Source of the DNA: SLST01 sp964458555
GTDB lineage: Bacteria > Spirochaetota > Spirochaetia > DSM-27196 > SLST01
Direction of reading: 5' to 3'
DNA length: 64,000 nucleotides
NCBI GenBank assembly: GCA_964458555.1
Contig: CAYWJH010000006.1
Coordinates: 9,447-73,446, forward strand
Part shown: in pieces, positions 24,319 to 33,089 of the stretch
Numbering within the stretch: the first letter of the stretch is position 1
How the letters are laid out: every line of letters begins with the position of its first letter
Translations under genes and position numbers: made by a program
The notes under the pieces: model-generated
Told to the model about the DNA's origin: nothing
What the model saw: only the letters and a program-made list of their open reading frames with translations
Database searches by the model: none

Positions 24319-25613
24319 TCCAGCTTCTTCTCGCCGGTCTTTACGCCGGAGAAGGAGTACTCGCGGTAGCCGTCCTCCCGGATCGACGCCAGATAGAACT
24401 GTTCGGCCGGGAGTGTCGCCTCGTTCACGAGCTCCTGCAGCTTCTCCGCGGTGTGCGGCGCGGACAGCCAACTCTCGTACTCTTCGAGCGACGCGTCCCG
24501 CTCGTTGCGGAAGACGGTGTCGAGGTCCCACTTCTCGATCACGTCGGGCGCATCCGGTGCGACGCGTCCGGAGAGGATGATCATCGTATTGCCCGAGCCG
24601 TAGGAGGCCATCATGAACGTCTTGCCGATGATATCTCTCCCAAACGTTTGGTAGCGTTCCTTGAGCAAAAAGGCGAGCGCCATGAAGGTGCTGGCCGTGT
24701 AGAGGTTGCCGACGCGCGTATTCGGTTCGAGCGACTGCTCGAAGCCGCGCTCGTTGACGAAGTCGGTCAGCTCGTCGCCGTCGAGTCCGGTGTAAGTGTT
24801 CACGAGCCGGCGAAACGCACCGAGCGCCATCAGCTTGAACGGCACGTGGAAGACGAACATGTCGGTCGAGGCGAGCACGTCGGCCGGAGCCATGCCGCGT
24901 CGGCTGCAGTGGTCCTCGAACGCGACCTCGAGCGCCTCGTTGTAGCACTGCATCGAGTACGCGCCCTTCACCTTCGCCGTTACCGAGCCGATGGGCCGGA
25001 AGAAGTCGTCGACGTCGCGCGAGCAGAGCCCCTGCGTGTCGAGGTCGAGCTCGATCAGTTTGGGGTCGCGCTCGACGAGCAGGCTCACCGCGCCTGCGCC
25101 CTGCGTGATCTCCGCCGTGGAGGGCGCCTCGTAGCGGGCGATGTCCGAGCTCACGACGAGTCCGGTATCGTCCTGCGAGCTTCCGGCGAGCATGCTCGCG
25201 ATGCTCATCATCGCGATTGTACCCCCGGCGCACGCGTGTTGCGTCTGGAAGGTCATCATGGTTTCGGGAACCTCGACACCCGAGTTCTGCAGCATCCCTT
25301 CGAGGTAGGCCGCCATGGGCTTCGATTGGTCCACCGTCGTCTCGGTGCCGGTGCCGATGTACCGCAGCCGCCGGGTACTGTCCGGGTTCCGCTTGAGCAG
25401 CGAGTACGACGCCTGCGCGGCGAGCGTCGCGCTGTCCTCCCACGGCGACGGAAACCGAATCGCTCCCTGCCCCGTCTTCTCGATCGCGCGCTTCAGTCGA
25501 CGCTCGAACTTCGGGTCTTGCGCGACGCGGTGCTCGAACAGCGTGTCGAGTCCCATGCGTGGTGCGGGAACGTATATCTCAAGATCGCTCAGCCCAACCT
25601 TCGTTTTCTCCAT
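24294..25613 (-). CDS. mvaS: Hydroxymethylglutaryl-CoA synthase
   Basis: 439-residue thiolase-fold enzyme condensing acetyl-CoA with acetoacetyl-CoA to HMG-CoA. The catalytic Cys is in TFQTQHACAGGTIAMM, the N-terminal fold starts GLSDLEIYVPAPRMGLDTL, and the C-terminal region keeps ASYGSGNTMIILSG. It is longer than typical Gram-positive MvaS (~390), nearer to spirochaete forms. ATG 25613 is chosen over 25640 because GGAG lies 6 nt before it. As first gene it follows a recognisable promoter with a 35-40 nt leader. No acetoacetyl-CoA thiolase is in the operon. Confidence 0.93.
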   Translation of the reverse strand: MEKTKVGLSDLEIYVPAPRMGLDTLFEHRVAQDPKFERRLKRAIEKTGQGAIRFPSPWEDSATLAAQASYSLLKRNPDSTRRLRYIGTGTETTVDQSKPMAAYLEGMLQNSGVEVPETMMTFQTQHACAGGTIAMMSIASMLAGSSQDDTGLVVSSDIARYEAPSTAEITQGAGAVSLLVERDPKLIELDLDTQGLCSRDVDDFFRPIGSVTAKVKGAYSMQCYNEALEVAFEDHCSRRGMAPADVLASTDMFVFHVPFKLMALGAFRRLVNTYTGLDGDELTDFVNERGFEQSLEPNTRVGNLYTASTFMALAFLLKERYQTFGRDIIGKTFMMASYGSGNTMIILSGRVAPDAPDVIEKWDLDTVFRNERDASLEEYESWLSAPHTAEKLQELVNEATLPAEQFYLASIREDGYREYSFSGVKTGEKKLEWAATTTR

Positions 25614-25654
25614 CCTTTTCTCCGCCCCATACGTCAACAATGTTTAGTGCCTCT

Positions 25655-25683
25655 AATATAAGCGTCGGTCCGGAGACCGGCAA
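25655..25683 (-). promoter_or_regulatory. Promoter of the mevalonate operon
   Basis: On the minus strand TTGCCG (25678-25683), a 17-nt spacer and TATATT (25655-25660); the ATG of mvaS is at 25613. It lies in a 120-bp region shared with the divergent mnmA promoter. Confidence 0.6.
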
Positions 25684-25698
25684 CGTAAATCCTGCCGG

Positions 25699-25727
25699 TG
25701 GACTCGACCTCGTTCGTCCCATAGATT
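25699..25727 (+). promoter_or_regulatory. Promoter of mnmA (leaderless type)
   Basis: TGGACT (25699-25704), a 17-nt spacer and TAGATT (25722-25727). Only 6 nt separate the -10 from the ATG at 25734, and no Shine-Dalgarno sequence is present. Confidence 0.5.
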
Positions 25728-25733
25728 AGCGCT

Positions 25734-26837
25734 ATGCCGTCGGGCACGAACACCGTCAAGCGCCACGCGGTGCTTCTCTCGGGTGGCGTCGACAGCTCAA
25801 CCGCTCTCGCCGAGCTCGTGCGTCAGGGACTCCCCCTCACCGCGTTCTACCTCAAGGTATGGCTTGAGGACGAGCTTGACTACCTCGGTGACTGCCCCTG
25901 GGAAGAGGATCTCGCCTACGCCCGCGCGGTCTGCAAGCGGTTCGACGTCGAGCTGCGGGTCGTGCCGCTGCAGCTCGAGTACTACGAGCGCGTCGTGGCC
26001 TACACGCTCGACGAGCTCCGCGCGGGTCGCACGCCCAGCCCGGACATCTTCTGTAACGAGCGCATCAAGTTCGGCGCCTTCTTCGACTACCTGCTCGGGC
26101 ACGAGGTGGACGAACAGATGCCGATCGCGACCGGCCACTACGCGCGGATTTTCGACCGGGGCGACCACGTCGAGCTCGCGCGCTCCCCTGATCCGGTCAA
26201 GGACCAGACGTACTTCCTCTCGCATCTGCACCAGGAGCAGTTGCGCCGCATCGTGTTCCCCATCGGTTCGCTCGAGAAGGACGAGGTCCGTCGTCGCGCC
26301 CACGAGCTCGACCTGCCCAACAAGGCTCGCCGCGACAGCCAGGGCATCTGCTTCCTCGGGCGGATTCGCTATCCCGAGTTCATCCGTCACTACCTTGGCG
26401 AACGGCCGGGCGACATCGTCGAGCTGGAAACCGGCGCGGTGCTCGGGCCGCACCGCGGGTACTGGTTCTATACGATCGGACAGCGAACGGGGCTCGGTCT
26501 CTCCGGGGGGCCGTGGTACGTCGTCGGCAAGGACTCGCCGGCGAACGTCGTGTACGTCTCGCACTCGCGCGACGCCGACGACCGCGCACGCCGATCGTTT
26601 GCGGTGACCGAGCTCTCGTGGACGTGGCGGCCGCCGGAGCTGGATCGGCTGCTCGTGAAGATCCGCCACGGCCCGGATCTGATCGACGCCACCGTCCGAT
26701 GGGTCGGCGAGCAGCGAATCGAGGTTACGATGGATCGCGGCGACCGTGGGGTCGCGCCGGGCCAGTTCGCGGTCTTCTACGACGGAGAGGTCTGTCTCGG
26801 GTGCGGCAAGATCGCCGACGACGAGCTTCCCGAGTAG
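25734..26837 (+). CDS. mnmA: tRNA-specific 2-thiouridylase
   Basis: 367-residue enzyme adding sulfur at position 2 of the wobble uridine in Glu/Gln/Lys tRNAs. PP-loop SGGVDSS at residues 16-22 binds ATP; catalytic cysteines are C107 (PDIFCNERIKFGAF) and C206 (RDSQGICFLGR). An insertion with YLGDCPWEEDL near residue 50 replaces the usual short loop; this variant is seen in plant/organellar and some bacterial MnmA proteins rather than the E. coli type. A compact C-terminal beta domain (GQFAVFYDGEVCLGCGKI) completes the protein. It is followed after 15 bp by the response regulator gene. Confidence 0.92.
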   Translation: MPSGTNTVKRHAVLLSGGVDSSTALAELVRQGLPLTAFYLKVWLEDELDYLGDCPWEEDLAYARAVCKRFDVELRVVPLQLEYYERVVAYTLDELRAGRTPSPDIFCNERIKFGAFFDYLLGHEVDEQMPIATGHYARIFDRGDHVELARSPDPVKDQTYFLSHLHQEQLRRIVFPIGSLEKDEVRRRAHELDLPNKARRDSQGICFLGRIRYPEFIRHYLGERPGDIVELETGAVLGPHRGYWFYTIGQRTGLGLSGGPWYVVGKDSPANVVYVSHSRDADDRARRSFAVTELSWTWRPPELDRLLVKIRHGPDLIDATVRWVGEQRIEVTMDRGDRGVAPGQFAVFYDGEVCLGCGKIADDELPE

Positions 26838-26852
26838 CCGACAGGAGGGCAG

Positions 26853-27536
26853 ATGCGCATCATCGTTCTGGAAGATGACCCGAAGATTGGACAGTTCGTG
26901 GCGCGCGGATTGCGCGAGGCCGGGTTCGCGGTGGACCTCGTCGAACAGGCCGAGGAGGCGATTCCGCGCCTGTACGACGACGCCTACGACGCGGCGGTCG
27001 TGGACGTGATGCTTCCCGGGATGGACGGGCTCTCGATGATCGAGACCCTGCGCGACCGCGGCGTTACCACTCCCATGCTCGTGCTCAGCGCCAAGCGCTC
27101 GGTGGAGGACCGCGTGAAGGGCTTCACCAGCGGCGGAGACGACTACCTGACGAAGCCCTTTTCGTTTTCGGAGCTGCTGGTTCGCATCCAGGCGCTCATC
27201 CGCCGTTCGAGCCAGAGCAGCGCGCCGACCCGGCTCAGCGTAGGGGACCTCGAAGTCGACCTGCTCAGTCGGGACGTCCGCCGGGGGGAAGTCGAGATCG
27301 ACCTTCAGCCCCGGGAGTTCTCCTTGCTCGAGTACCTGATGCGCAACGCAGGTCGCGTACTCTCCAAGACGATGATCATGGAACACGTCTGGGACTACGA
27401 CTTCGACCCGCAGACGAACGTCGTCGACGTCCTCGTCTCGCGGCTGCGCAGCAAGATCGATCGCGATTTTGACGAGAAGCTCATCCACACCGTGCGGGGG
27501 GTCGGGTATGTCCTCAAGTCACCGCAGGGGGAGTGA
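26853..27536 (+). CDS. OmpR-family response regulator
   Basis: 227-residue two-component regulator. The receiver domain (1-120) has the acidic pair EDD, phosphoacceptor D51 in AAVVDVMLPGMDG, and the conserved Lys in YLTKPFSFSELLVR. The C-terminal winged helix (~130-225) includes LQPREFSLLEYLMRNAG and VDVLVSRLRSKID. ATG 26853 follows AGGAGGGC. It overlaps the histidine kinase gene by 29 bp, forming a cognate pair. Target genes are unknown; the downstream HtrA gene suggests envelope stress, but this is inference. Confidence 0.92.
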   Translation: MRIIVLEDDPKIGQFVARGLREAGFAVDLVEQAEEAIPRLYDDAYDAAVVDVMLPGMDGLSMIETLRDRGVTTPMLVLSAKRSVEDRVKGFTSGGDDYLTKPFSFSELLVRIQALIRRSSQSSAPTRLSVGDLEVDLLSRDVRRGEVEIDLQPREFSLLEYLMRNAGRVLSKTMIMEHVWDYDFDPQTNVVDVLVSRLRSKIDRDFDEKLIHTVRGVGYVLKSPQGE

Positions 27537-28998
27537 TCTGCGTCGAATCGGCCAATTCGTACGTCGAGTCGACGTCCGGCTGACGCTCTGGTTCTCCGCG
27601 ATCGTCCTGCTCGCCGCGCTCCTGCTCTTCGGGTTCACCTTCTTCAGCCTGTACCGGACGCTCCGGGACGGGGATCGTCAGGAGCTGCAGGGGCGAGCGC
27701 TCGGCTACGTGGTGCGATACCGAACCGCCGTGACCGAGAGCGCCGGAATCAACCTCCTCGTCAACCAGCTCAGCAACGACATCCTCACCCCGGCGGGCAC
27801 CCCGTTTTTTGCCCGGATCGCGACGAGCGACAACGCCCAGGTCTTCCTGGGTGTTCCGCTGCGCGACTGGCAGGAAATCGACCTCAGCTCGCTGACGTCC
27901 GGAGACGACCCCCACGCCGAAGGCTTCCTCACGATCGACGCGCACAGGTTCGGCTACCAGCTCGAGGTGCTCGGCGTCCGCCTCTCCGAACGCTACGTCC
28001 TCCAGATAGGCAGCGACACGCGGGATCGGGTCACCGTCCTGCGCGCCTTCCAGAGGGGCTTTCTCCTCACCTTCGTGATCATGCTCGGCGTGAGCCTGGC
28101 AGGCGGGCTTTTCTTCGCCTCGCGCTCGCTGCGTCCCATCCGAGCGCTCAACGCGACCGTCCGGTCGATCATCGCGACAGGCGACCTGGACCGACGCATC
28201 CCCGCGCGGAACTCCGACGACGAGCTCGACGAGATGATCCGATCGACGAACTCGATGCTCGATCGCATCCAGGGGCTCGTCGCCGGGCTCCGCGACTCGC
28301 TCGACGCGGTGGCGCACGACCTGCGCACGCCGCTGACCCGGCTGCGCAGCACCGCCGAGCGTGCGCTGAGCGGAGGGGATGGGCGGGCCGACGGTGCGGT
28401 CTACCGCGAGGCGCTCAGCGACGCGATGGAGGAGTCCGAGCGAATCCTGGGCATGATGAACGCGATGATGGATATCTCGGAAGCCGAGAGCGGAGCGATG
28501 CGGCTGCGCCGCCAGGCGGTGGACCTTCGCCGTCTGGCGCAGGAGGCCGCCGAGGTGTACGGCATGGTCGCCGAAGACGCCGGGATGGCCGTGGAGGTGG
28601 GGATCGACGAGCCGTTGCCCGTGCACGCGGATCCGGCGCGGATGCGCCAGGTGATTGGCAACCTCTACGACAACGCGATCAAGTACGGCGACGAGGGGAC
28701 GACGATTACCGTCACCGGCGGGCCGCTCGAGGGTCGGGCCGGTCGCGTCTACGTGTCGGTGCACAACGAAGGCCCATCGATACCCCCCGAGGAGCTGGAC
28801 CGCATCTGGAATCGGCTCTACCGCGGCGCGGGCGCCGGCGACCGCCGCGACGGCATGGGGCTCGGGCTCGCGCTCGTGCGCGCGATCGTCACCGCCCACG
28901 GCGGGTCGGTCGACGTGCAGAGCGCGGTAGGCCGGGGAACGCGGTTCACGATCGAGCTCCCGGCAGAGCCTACCGCTTTGAACATTACAGAGATGTAA
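27508..28998 (+). CDS. Sensor histidine kinase with HAMP domain
   Basis: 496-residue membrane kinase. TM1 (LTLWFSAIVLLAALLLFGFT) and TM2 (FLLTFVIMLGVSLAGGLFF) enclose a ~140-residue periplasmic sensor. HAMP follows (SLRPIRALNATVRSIIATGD), then DHp with phosphoacceptor His in AVAHDLRTPLTRLRS, and an ATPase domain with N box IGNLYDNAIKYG and G box DGMGLGLALVRA. ATG 27508, overlapping the regulator gene by 29 bp, is preferred to an upstream start inside it. Typical CusS/QseC-like architecture; signal unknown. Confidence 0.9.
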   Translation: MSSSHRRGSDLRRIGQFVRRVDVRLTLWFSAIVLLAALLLFGFTFFSLYRTLRDGDRQELQGRALGYVVRYRTAVTESAGINLLVNQLSNDILTPAGTPFFARIATSDNAQVFLGVPLRDWQEIDLSSLTSGDDPHAEGFLTIDAHRFGYQLEVLGVRLSERYVLQIGSDTRDRVTVLRAFQRGFLLTFVIMLGVSLAGGLFFASRSLRPIRALNATVRSIIATGDLDRRIPARNSDDELDEMIRSTNSMLDRIQGLVAGLRDSLDAVAHDLRTPLTRLRSTAERALSGGDGRADGAVYREALSDAMEESERILGMMNAMMDISEAESGAMRLRRQAVDLRRLAQEAAEVYGMVAEDAGMAVEVGIDEPLPVHADPARMRQVIGNLYDNAIKYGDEGTTITVTGGPLEGRAGRVYVSVHNEGPSIPPEELDRIWNRLYRGAGAGDRRDGMGLGLALVRAIVTAHGGSVDVQSAVGRGTRFTIELPAEPTALNITEM

Positions 28999-29059
28999 TC
29001 TTCTGGAAAGGTTCCCGCAATCATACCCCGCTATCCTCCTCAGTGTGGAAAGCATGGTG

Positions 29060-30571
29060 ATGCAGAACCGACTGCGCGACTCCATACGAGCGATCCTCAC
29101 CGGCCTTGCGGTGGTCGTTCTGGCCGGCTTCTCGGCGGAGGTATTCCTTCCGAGCGCCGAAGCTCAGAGCACCGAATCTGCGACAGGATCCGAGCAGGGG
29201 TCTCTGACCCGCGAAGGATCGCTGTCCCTCGAAACCCCCACGAGCGACGAGGTGCTCTGGGCGTACCAGAACGCCTTCCGCAGGGCCGCTCACGAAGCGC
29301 TCCCGGTTGTCGTCAAGATCGACGTGGTCGACGTCGTGACGCAACGGGTGCCGTCGCTCCAGAATCCGTTCAGCTTCTTCTTCGGTGACCGCGACGAGCC
29401 CGAGGTCGAAGAGCGCCAGTTCCGGCGGCCGGGCCTCGGATCGGGCGTGATCGTCCGTCGCACGGCGGAGAAGGTCTACGTGCTCACCAACGACCACGTC
29501 GTAGGCGACGCGGATGAGATCACGGTGAGCCTGCACGACGGACGATCGTTCGAGGCTTCGGTCGTGGGCACCGACGACCGGCGCGACCTCGCGCTCATCG
29601 TTTTCGAGACGACGAGCGACGTGCCGGTAGCTCGCCTCGGCGATAGCGATTCGCTCGCCGTAGGCGACTGGGTCTTCGCGGTTGGCAATCCGCTCGGCTT
29701 CGAGTCGACGGTGACGTCCGGCATCATCAGCGCGCTCGGCCGCAGACCCGGGGCGGGAAGCAGGATCGCAGACCTGACCGACTTCATCCAGACCGACGCG
29801 GCGATCAACCAGGGTAACTCCGGCGGCGCGCTCGTGAACCTCGCCGGGGATGTGGTGGGCATTAACACGTGGATCGCGAGCCAGTCGGGCGGGAGCATCG
29901 GCCTGGGTTTCGCGATCCCGATCAACAACGCGAAGCGCGCGGTCGACGAATGGATTTCGACCGGGACGTTCGAGAACGGATGGATCGGCATCGGGTACGG
30001 TGGGTCGCTGACGCGCGAGGTCGCCGAGAGCCTGGGCGTAGGCGATCGCGACGGCGCGCTCGTGGGAAGCATCTACGAAGACTCGCCGGCGAGCCGTGCG
30101 GAGGTGCGACCGGGCGACATCGTACGCGAGATCGACGGACGGCGCATCGGCAACTGGCAGGACCTCGTGTCGATCGTCGGGAACGTCCCGCCGGGAGAGA
30201 CCGCGATGCTGCGCATCTGGCGCGACGGGCGAACGGTAACGACCAACTTGCGAGTCGCGGCTCGGGTCGACGAGGAGATCGCGAGGACCGACTTCTGGCC
30301 CGGCGTGATCGTGATGCCGCTTTCGAGCGAGATGCGCGGGAGTCTCGGACTGCGGAACGAGCCGGGTTCGATCGTGGTCGCTGAGGTCCTCGCATCCGGT
30401 CCCGCCGCGGAGGCCGGGCTTCGCCGGGGGGACATCATCCGGCGGATCAACGATGAAGAGGTGGAGGATCTCGCGTCGTTCTACCGAGCGGTGAACGGCC
30501 GAGCCGGTGACGAACTCGTGTTCCGCGTTTCGAGGCAGGGACGCGAGTTCGTCATCGGAATCGTCCGATGA
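29060..30571 (+). CDS. HtrA/DegP-family periplasmic serine protease
   Basis: 503-residue envelope protease/chaperone. N-terminal hydrophobic segment (SIRAILTGLAVVVLAGFSA) serves as signal or anchor. The trypsin-like domain has the triad His in VLTNDHVVGDA, Asp in TDDRRDLALIVF and Ser in INQGNSGGALVN. Two PDZ domains follow (SIYEDSPASRAEVRPGDIV and VLASGPAAEAGLRRGDIIRR). The start is ambiguous: GTG 29045, ATG 29054 and ATG 29060 are in frame; the last has GGAAAG 7 nt upstream. It is just downstream of the two-component pair and ends at a strong terminator, so it may be co-expressed with them. Confidence 0.93.
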   Translation: MQNRLRDSIRAILTGLAVVVLAGFSAEVFLPSAEAQSTESATGSEQGSLTREGSLSLETPTSDEVLWAYQNAFRRAAHEALPVVVKIDVVDVVTQRVPSLQNPFSFFFGDRDEPEVEERQFRRPGLGSGVIVRRTAEKVYVLTNDHVVGDADEITVSLHDGRSFEASVVGTDDRRDLALIVFETTSDVPVARLGDSDSLAVGDWVFAVGNPLGFESTVTSGIISALGRRPGAGSRIADLTDFIQTDAAINQGNSGGALVNLAGDVVGINTWIASQSGGSIGLGFAIPINNAKRAVDEWISTGTFENGWIGIGYGGSLTREVAESLGVGDRDGALVGSIYEDSPASRAEVRPGDIVREIDGRRIGNWQDLVSIVGNVPPGETAMLRIWRDGRTVTTNLRVAARVDEEIARTDFWPGVIVMPLSSEMRGSLGLRNEPGSIVVAEVLASGPAAEAGLRRGDIIRRINDEEVEDLASFYRAVNGRAGDELVFRVSRQGREFVIGIVR

Positions 30572-30592
30572 CAGAATACTCCTCTCCTTCTT

Positions 30593-30634
30593 GGGCAGTC
30601 CCTGTGTCGTTGACCAGGGGCTGCCCCCTTTTTT
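30593..30634 (+). terminator. Rho-independent terminator after the HtrA gene
   Basis: 12-bp stem GGGCAGTCCCTG (30593-30604) with CAGGGGCTGCCC (30615-30626), one G-T pair, 10-nt loop, followed by CC and six T. It sits 22 bp after the HtrA stop and just before the dus gene. Confidence 0.9.
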
Positions 30635-30647
30635 ATGCTACAGTGCG

Positions 30648-31715
30648 ATGACGAGCGGACTCCGCACCATCCCCAGTGTACCCACTTCGAGTCCCGACCG
30701 CGCGGCACGACCCGCGGCGGAGAGCGCACGCGTGCCCACGCCGGCGGTCAGCATCGCCCCGATGATGGAGAAGACCGATCGGCACTACCGCTACTTCATG
30801 CGGCAGATCACGAGGCACACGCTGCTGTACACGGAGATGATCACCACCGGAGCGATCCTCCACGGCGATCGTGACCATCTGCTCGGCTTCGACGAGCTCG
30901 AGCACCCGCTTTCGCTTCAGCTCGGTGGCGACGATCCGGACGAGCTCTACCGCTCGGTGCGTATCGCGGAGGAGTACGGCTACGACGAGTACAACCTGAA
31001 CGTCGGTTGCCCGAGCGACCGCGTGCAGAACGCGAACTTCGGCGCCTGCCTCATGGCGCGCCCCGATCACGTCCGCGAGCTCATCAAAGCGATGCGCTCG
31101 GCGACGCGTCGGCCGGTGACGGTCAAACACCGTATCGGCATAGACGGGCGAGAGAGCTACGAGGAAATGCGCGAGTTCGTGGAGACCGTCGAGGAGGCGG
31201 AGCCCGCCCGGTTCACGGTACACGCGCGGATCGCCATTCTCGCCGGCCTCTCACCCAAGGAGAACCGCAGCGTTCCCCCGCTTCGCTACGAGGACATCTA
31301 CCGGCTGAAGCGCGAGCTGCCCCATCTGCAGATCGAGATCAACGGTCACGTGGGCTCGCTCGAAGAGATCGCCGGACACCTCGAACACGTGGACGGCGTG
31401 ATGGTCGGCCGTGCGGCGTACGACCAACCATGGCTCTTCGCCGACGTTGACGAGCGCTTCTTCGGCGCCGAGCGGTGCGAGCGGCCGACGCGTCGACGCG
31501 TCGTGGACGGGATGACGCCCTACCTCGACCGTTGGTGCGCCGCCGGCTGGCCGGCGAGGAACGTGCTGCGGCACATGCTCGGGCTCTTCGCCTTCTGCCC
31601 CGGCACGCGCCGGTACAAGCAGGCGCTGAGCGGTCCGTTGCCGTCGTCGAACGACGGCGCCGCGATACTGCGCGACGCGGTCTCGCGCATCCGGCCCGAG
31701 GTGCTCGACGCGTGA
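30648..31715 (+). CDS. tRNA-dihydrouridine synthase
   Basis: 355-residue FMN-dependent enzyme reducing uridines in tRNA D-loops. After a ~33-residue leader, the TIM barrel starts SIAPMMEKTDRHYRYFMRQI, with the flavin/tRNA motif YNLNVGCPSDRVQNANFGACLM carrying the catalytic Cys region, VKHRIGID, FTVHARIAILAGLSPKENR and VMVGRAAYDQPWLF. These segments place it in the DusA branch, which modifies U20/U20a. ATG 30648 lies 14 nt after the HtrA terminator, so the transcript start must overlap that T-tract. Its TGA overlaps the GTG of the methyltransferase gene. Confidence 0.9.
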   Translation: MTSGLRTIPSVPTSSPDRAARPAAESARVPTPAVSIAPMMEKTDRHYRYFMRQITRHTLLYTEMITTGAILHGDRDHLLGFDELEHPLSLQLGGDDPDELYRSVRIAEEYGYDEYNLNVGCPSDRVQNANFGACLMARPDHVRELIKAMRSATRRPVTVKHRIGIDGRESYEEMREFVETVEEAEPARFTVHARIAILAGLSPKENRSVPPLRYEDIYRLKRELPHLQIEINGHVGSLEEIAGHLEHVDGVMVGRAAYDQPWLFADVDERFFGAERCERPTRRRVVDGMTPYLDRWCAAGWPARNVLRHMLGLFAFCPGTRRYKQALSGPLPSSNDGAAILRDAVSRIRPEVLDA

Positions 31716-32473
31716 GCGAGCCTGCAAGCGCAGTGTGCCTGAAGCGCGTGCTCGGCGGGCTGTACGTAGGAGACGTGCTCGACGCGGGCTGCGGGTCCGG
31801 GGGCTTCACGAGAACGCTCGCCGACATGCTCGGCGGCGCGCGCTCGATCATCGGCATCGATCCCGACAAGGACAGCGTTGACGAGGCGCGTCGTCTCACC
31901 GACGACCACCGTGTGCGCTACCGCGTGCTCGCCGCCGGCGACGCCCCATTCGGCGACGACCGGTTCGATCTCGTCGCCATCTCGAACACGCTTCATCACC
32001 TCGACGACCCGGCGGCGGTACTCGCCGACCTGCGCCGCGTCACCCGGCCGGGCGGGTACCTCGTCGTGCAGGAGCTCGTCTGCGACGGGCTCTCTCCCGC
32101 CGAGCGCAACGGCCGTGATGTCCATCACTTCAAGGCGCGGATCGACCGGCTGCGCGGGCGCTCGCACCAGCCGACCCTCGCGCGTGGCGAGGTGCGCGAG
32201 CTCGTCGCGTCCTCCGGGGTGCTCGTCGAGGAGGAGTGCGAGATCGCCGATCCTGCCGGGGACGCCGGTGGCGAAACCGACGATCGCGAGCGCGTCGACG
32301 AGGCGATCGCCTTCCTCGGCGAGTACCTGCCCTTCGCCGAGGGCCTTGCCGACTACGACGAGCTGGCGCGCGAGGCGCGGCGGCTGACCTCAGAGCTCAG
32401 CGGGTACGGCATCGTGACCCCGCCGCGTCTGCTCATTCGGGCTCGCTACCCTCGGGCCGCCCACCGCGGCTGA
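31712..32473 (+). CDS. SAM-dependent methyltransferase, class I
   Basis: 253-residue Rossmann-fold methyltransferase. Motif I is DVLDAGCGSGGFT, the acidic SAM-binding residue falls in IIGIDPDKDSVDEARR, and motif IV region reads DLVAISNTLHHLDDP followed by RRVTRPGGYLVVQEL, a Methyltransf_11 pattern as in UbiE-like and small-molecule enzymes. GTG 31712 overlaps the dus stop (GTGA), giving translational coupling. The 3' end overlaps the convergent membrane-protein gene by 41 bp. Substrate unknown; coupling to dus does not prove a tRNA substrate. Confidence 0.85.
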   Translation: MSEPASAVCLKRVLGGLYVGDVLDAGCGSGGFTRTLADMLGGARSIIGIDPDKDSVDEARRLTDDHRVRYRVLAAGDAPFGDDRFDLVAISNTLHHLDDPAAVLADLRRVTRPGGYLVVQELVCDGLSPAERNGRDVHHFKARIDRLRGRSHQPTLARGEVRELVASSGVLVEEECEIADPAGDAGGETDDRERVDEAIAFLGEYLPFAEGLADYDELAREARRLTSELSGYGIVTPPRLLIRARYPRAAHRG

Positions 32474-33089
32474 TCGAGCGAACCACTCGTACGAGCACGA
32501 CCACCACGAACGCGGCGACGAGTATCACGGCCGGCAGCCGGACCTCGATTGCGACGAGAATCGTGACGCCTACGACCGCGAACGCGGCCACACCCACGAA
32601 TCCGAGCAGCTTCAGGTGCCTCGTGAGCACCGAGCGCCGGATCCGCACGGGCGAGTCCGAAGGATAGCGGGCGAGGAGGCGGTCGAGGTCGGCGGCGCAG
32701 ACGAGCAGCCACATTCCCGCCACGGCGACCGGGAGCAGGCGGAAGGCGAGCGCTGCGACCATGAGGAGGCCGAGCACGAGGAAGCTCGCCTGCACGAGGA
32801 AGTCCGCGCTCGAGAGGAAGTGGCTCACGACGCGAAGGGCGAGCCTGCCACGACCGCGGTGACCGCTGGGCGGACCGCCCGACTCGTGCCGTGCAGCCGG
32901 AACGGCGGCCCTTCGGGCGACGAGCGGATGACGCACGCCTATCCAGAGCGCCGCGGCGAGGAGCGCGGCAACCGCCGCGATCCACGAGCCGGCGACCGCC
33001 TGGATCGCGCCGGCGCAGAGGGCTGCGACCGCGACCGAGGCCGCGAGGAGTCTCCTCGTCGTCGTACGCGTGTGATCGGCCGCGGTCAT
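32433..33089 (-). CDS. Unknown membrane protein ending the small MoxR-DUF58 cluster
   Basis: 218-residue protein with about four to five hydrophobic helices: an N-terminal pair (LLAASVAVAALCAGAIQAVA then WIAAVAALLAAALWIGV), a central pair (ASFLVLGLLMVAALAFRLLP and AVAGMWLLVCAADL) and a C-terminal one (LPAVILVAAFVVVVLV). No known domain recognised. ATG 33089 overlaps the DUF58 stop (ATGA), so it is the last gene of a translationally coupled five-gene cluster and likely a membrane partner of the MoxR/DUF58 proteins. It converges on the methyltransferase gene with 41 bp overlap. Confidence 0.65.
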   Translation of the reverse strand: MTAADHTRTTTRRLLAASVAVAALCAGAIQAVAGSWIAAVAALLAAALWIGVRHPLVARRAAVPAARHESGGPPSGHRGRGRLALRVVSHFLSSADFLVQASFLVLGLLMVAALAFRLLPVAVAGMWLLVCAADLDRLLARYPSDSPVRIRRSVLTRHLKLLGFVGVAAFAVVGVTILVAIEVRLPAVILVAAFVVVVLVRVVRSISRGGRPEGSEPE

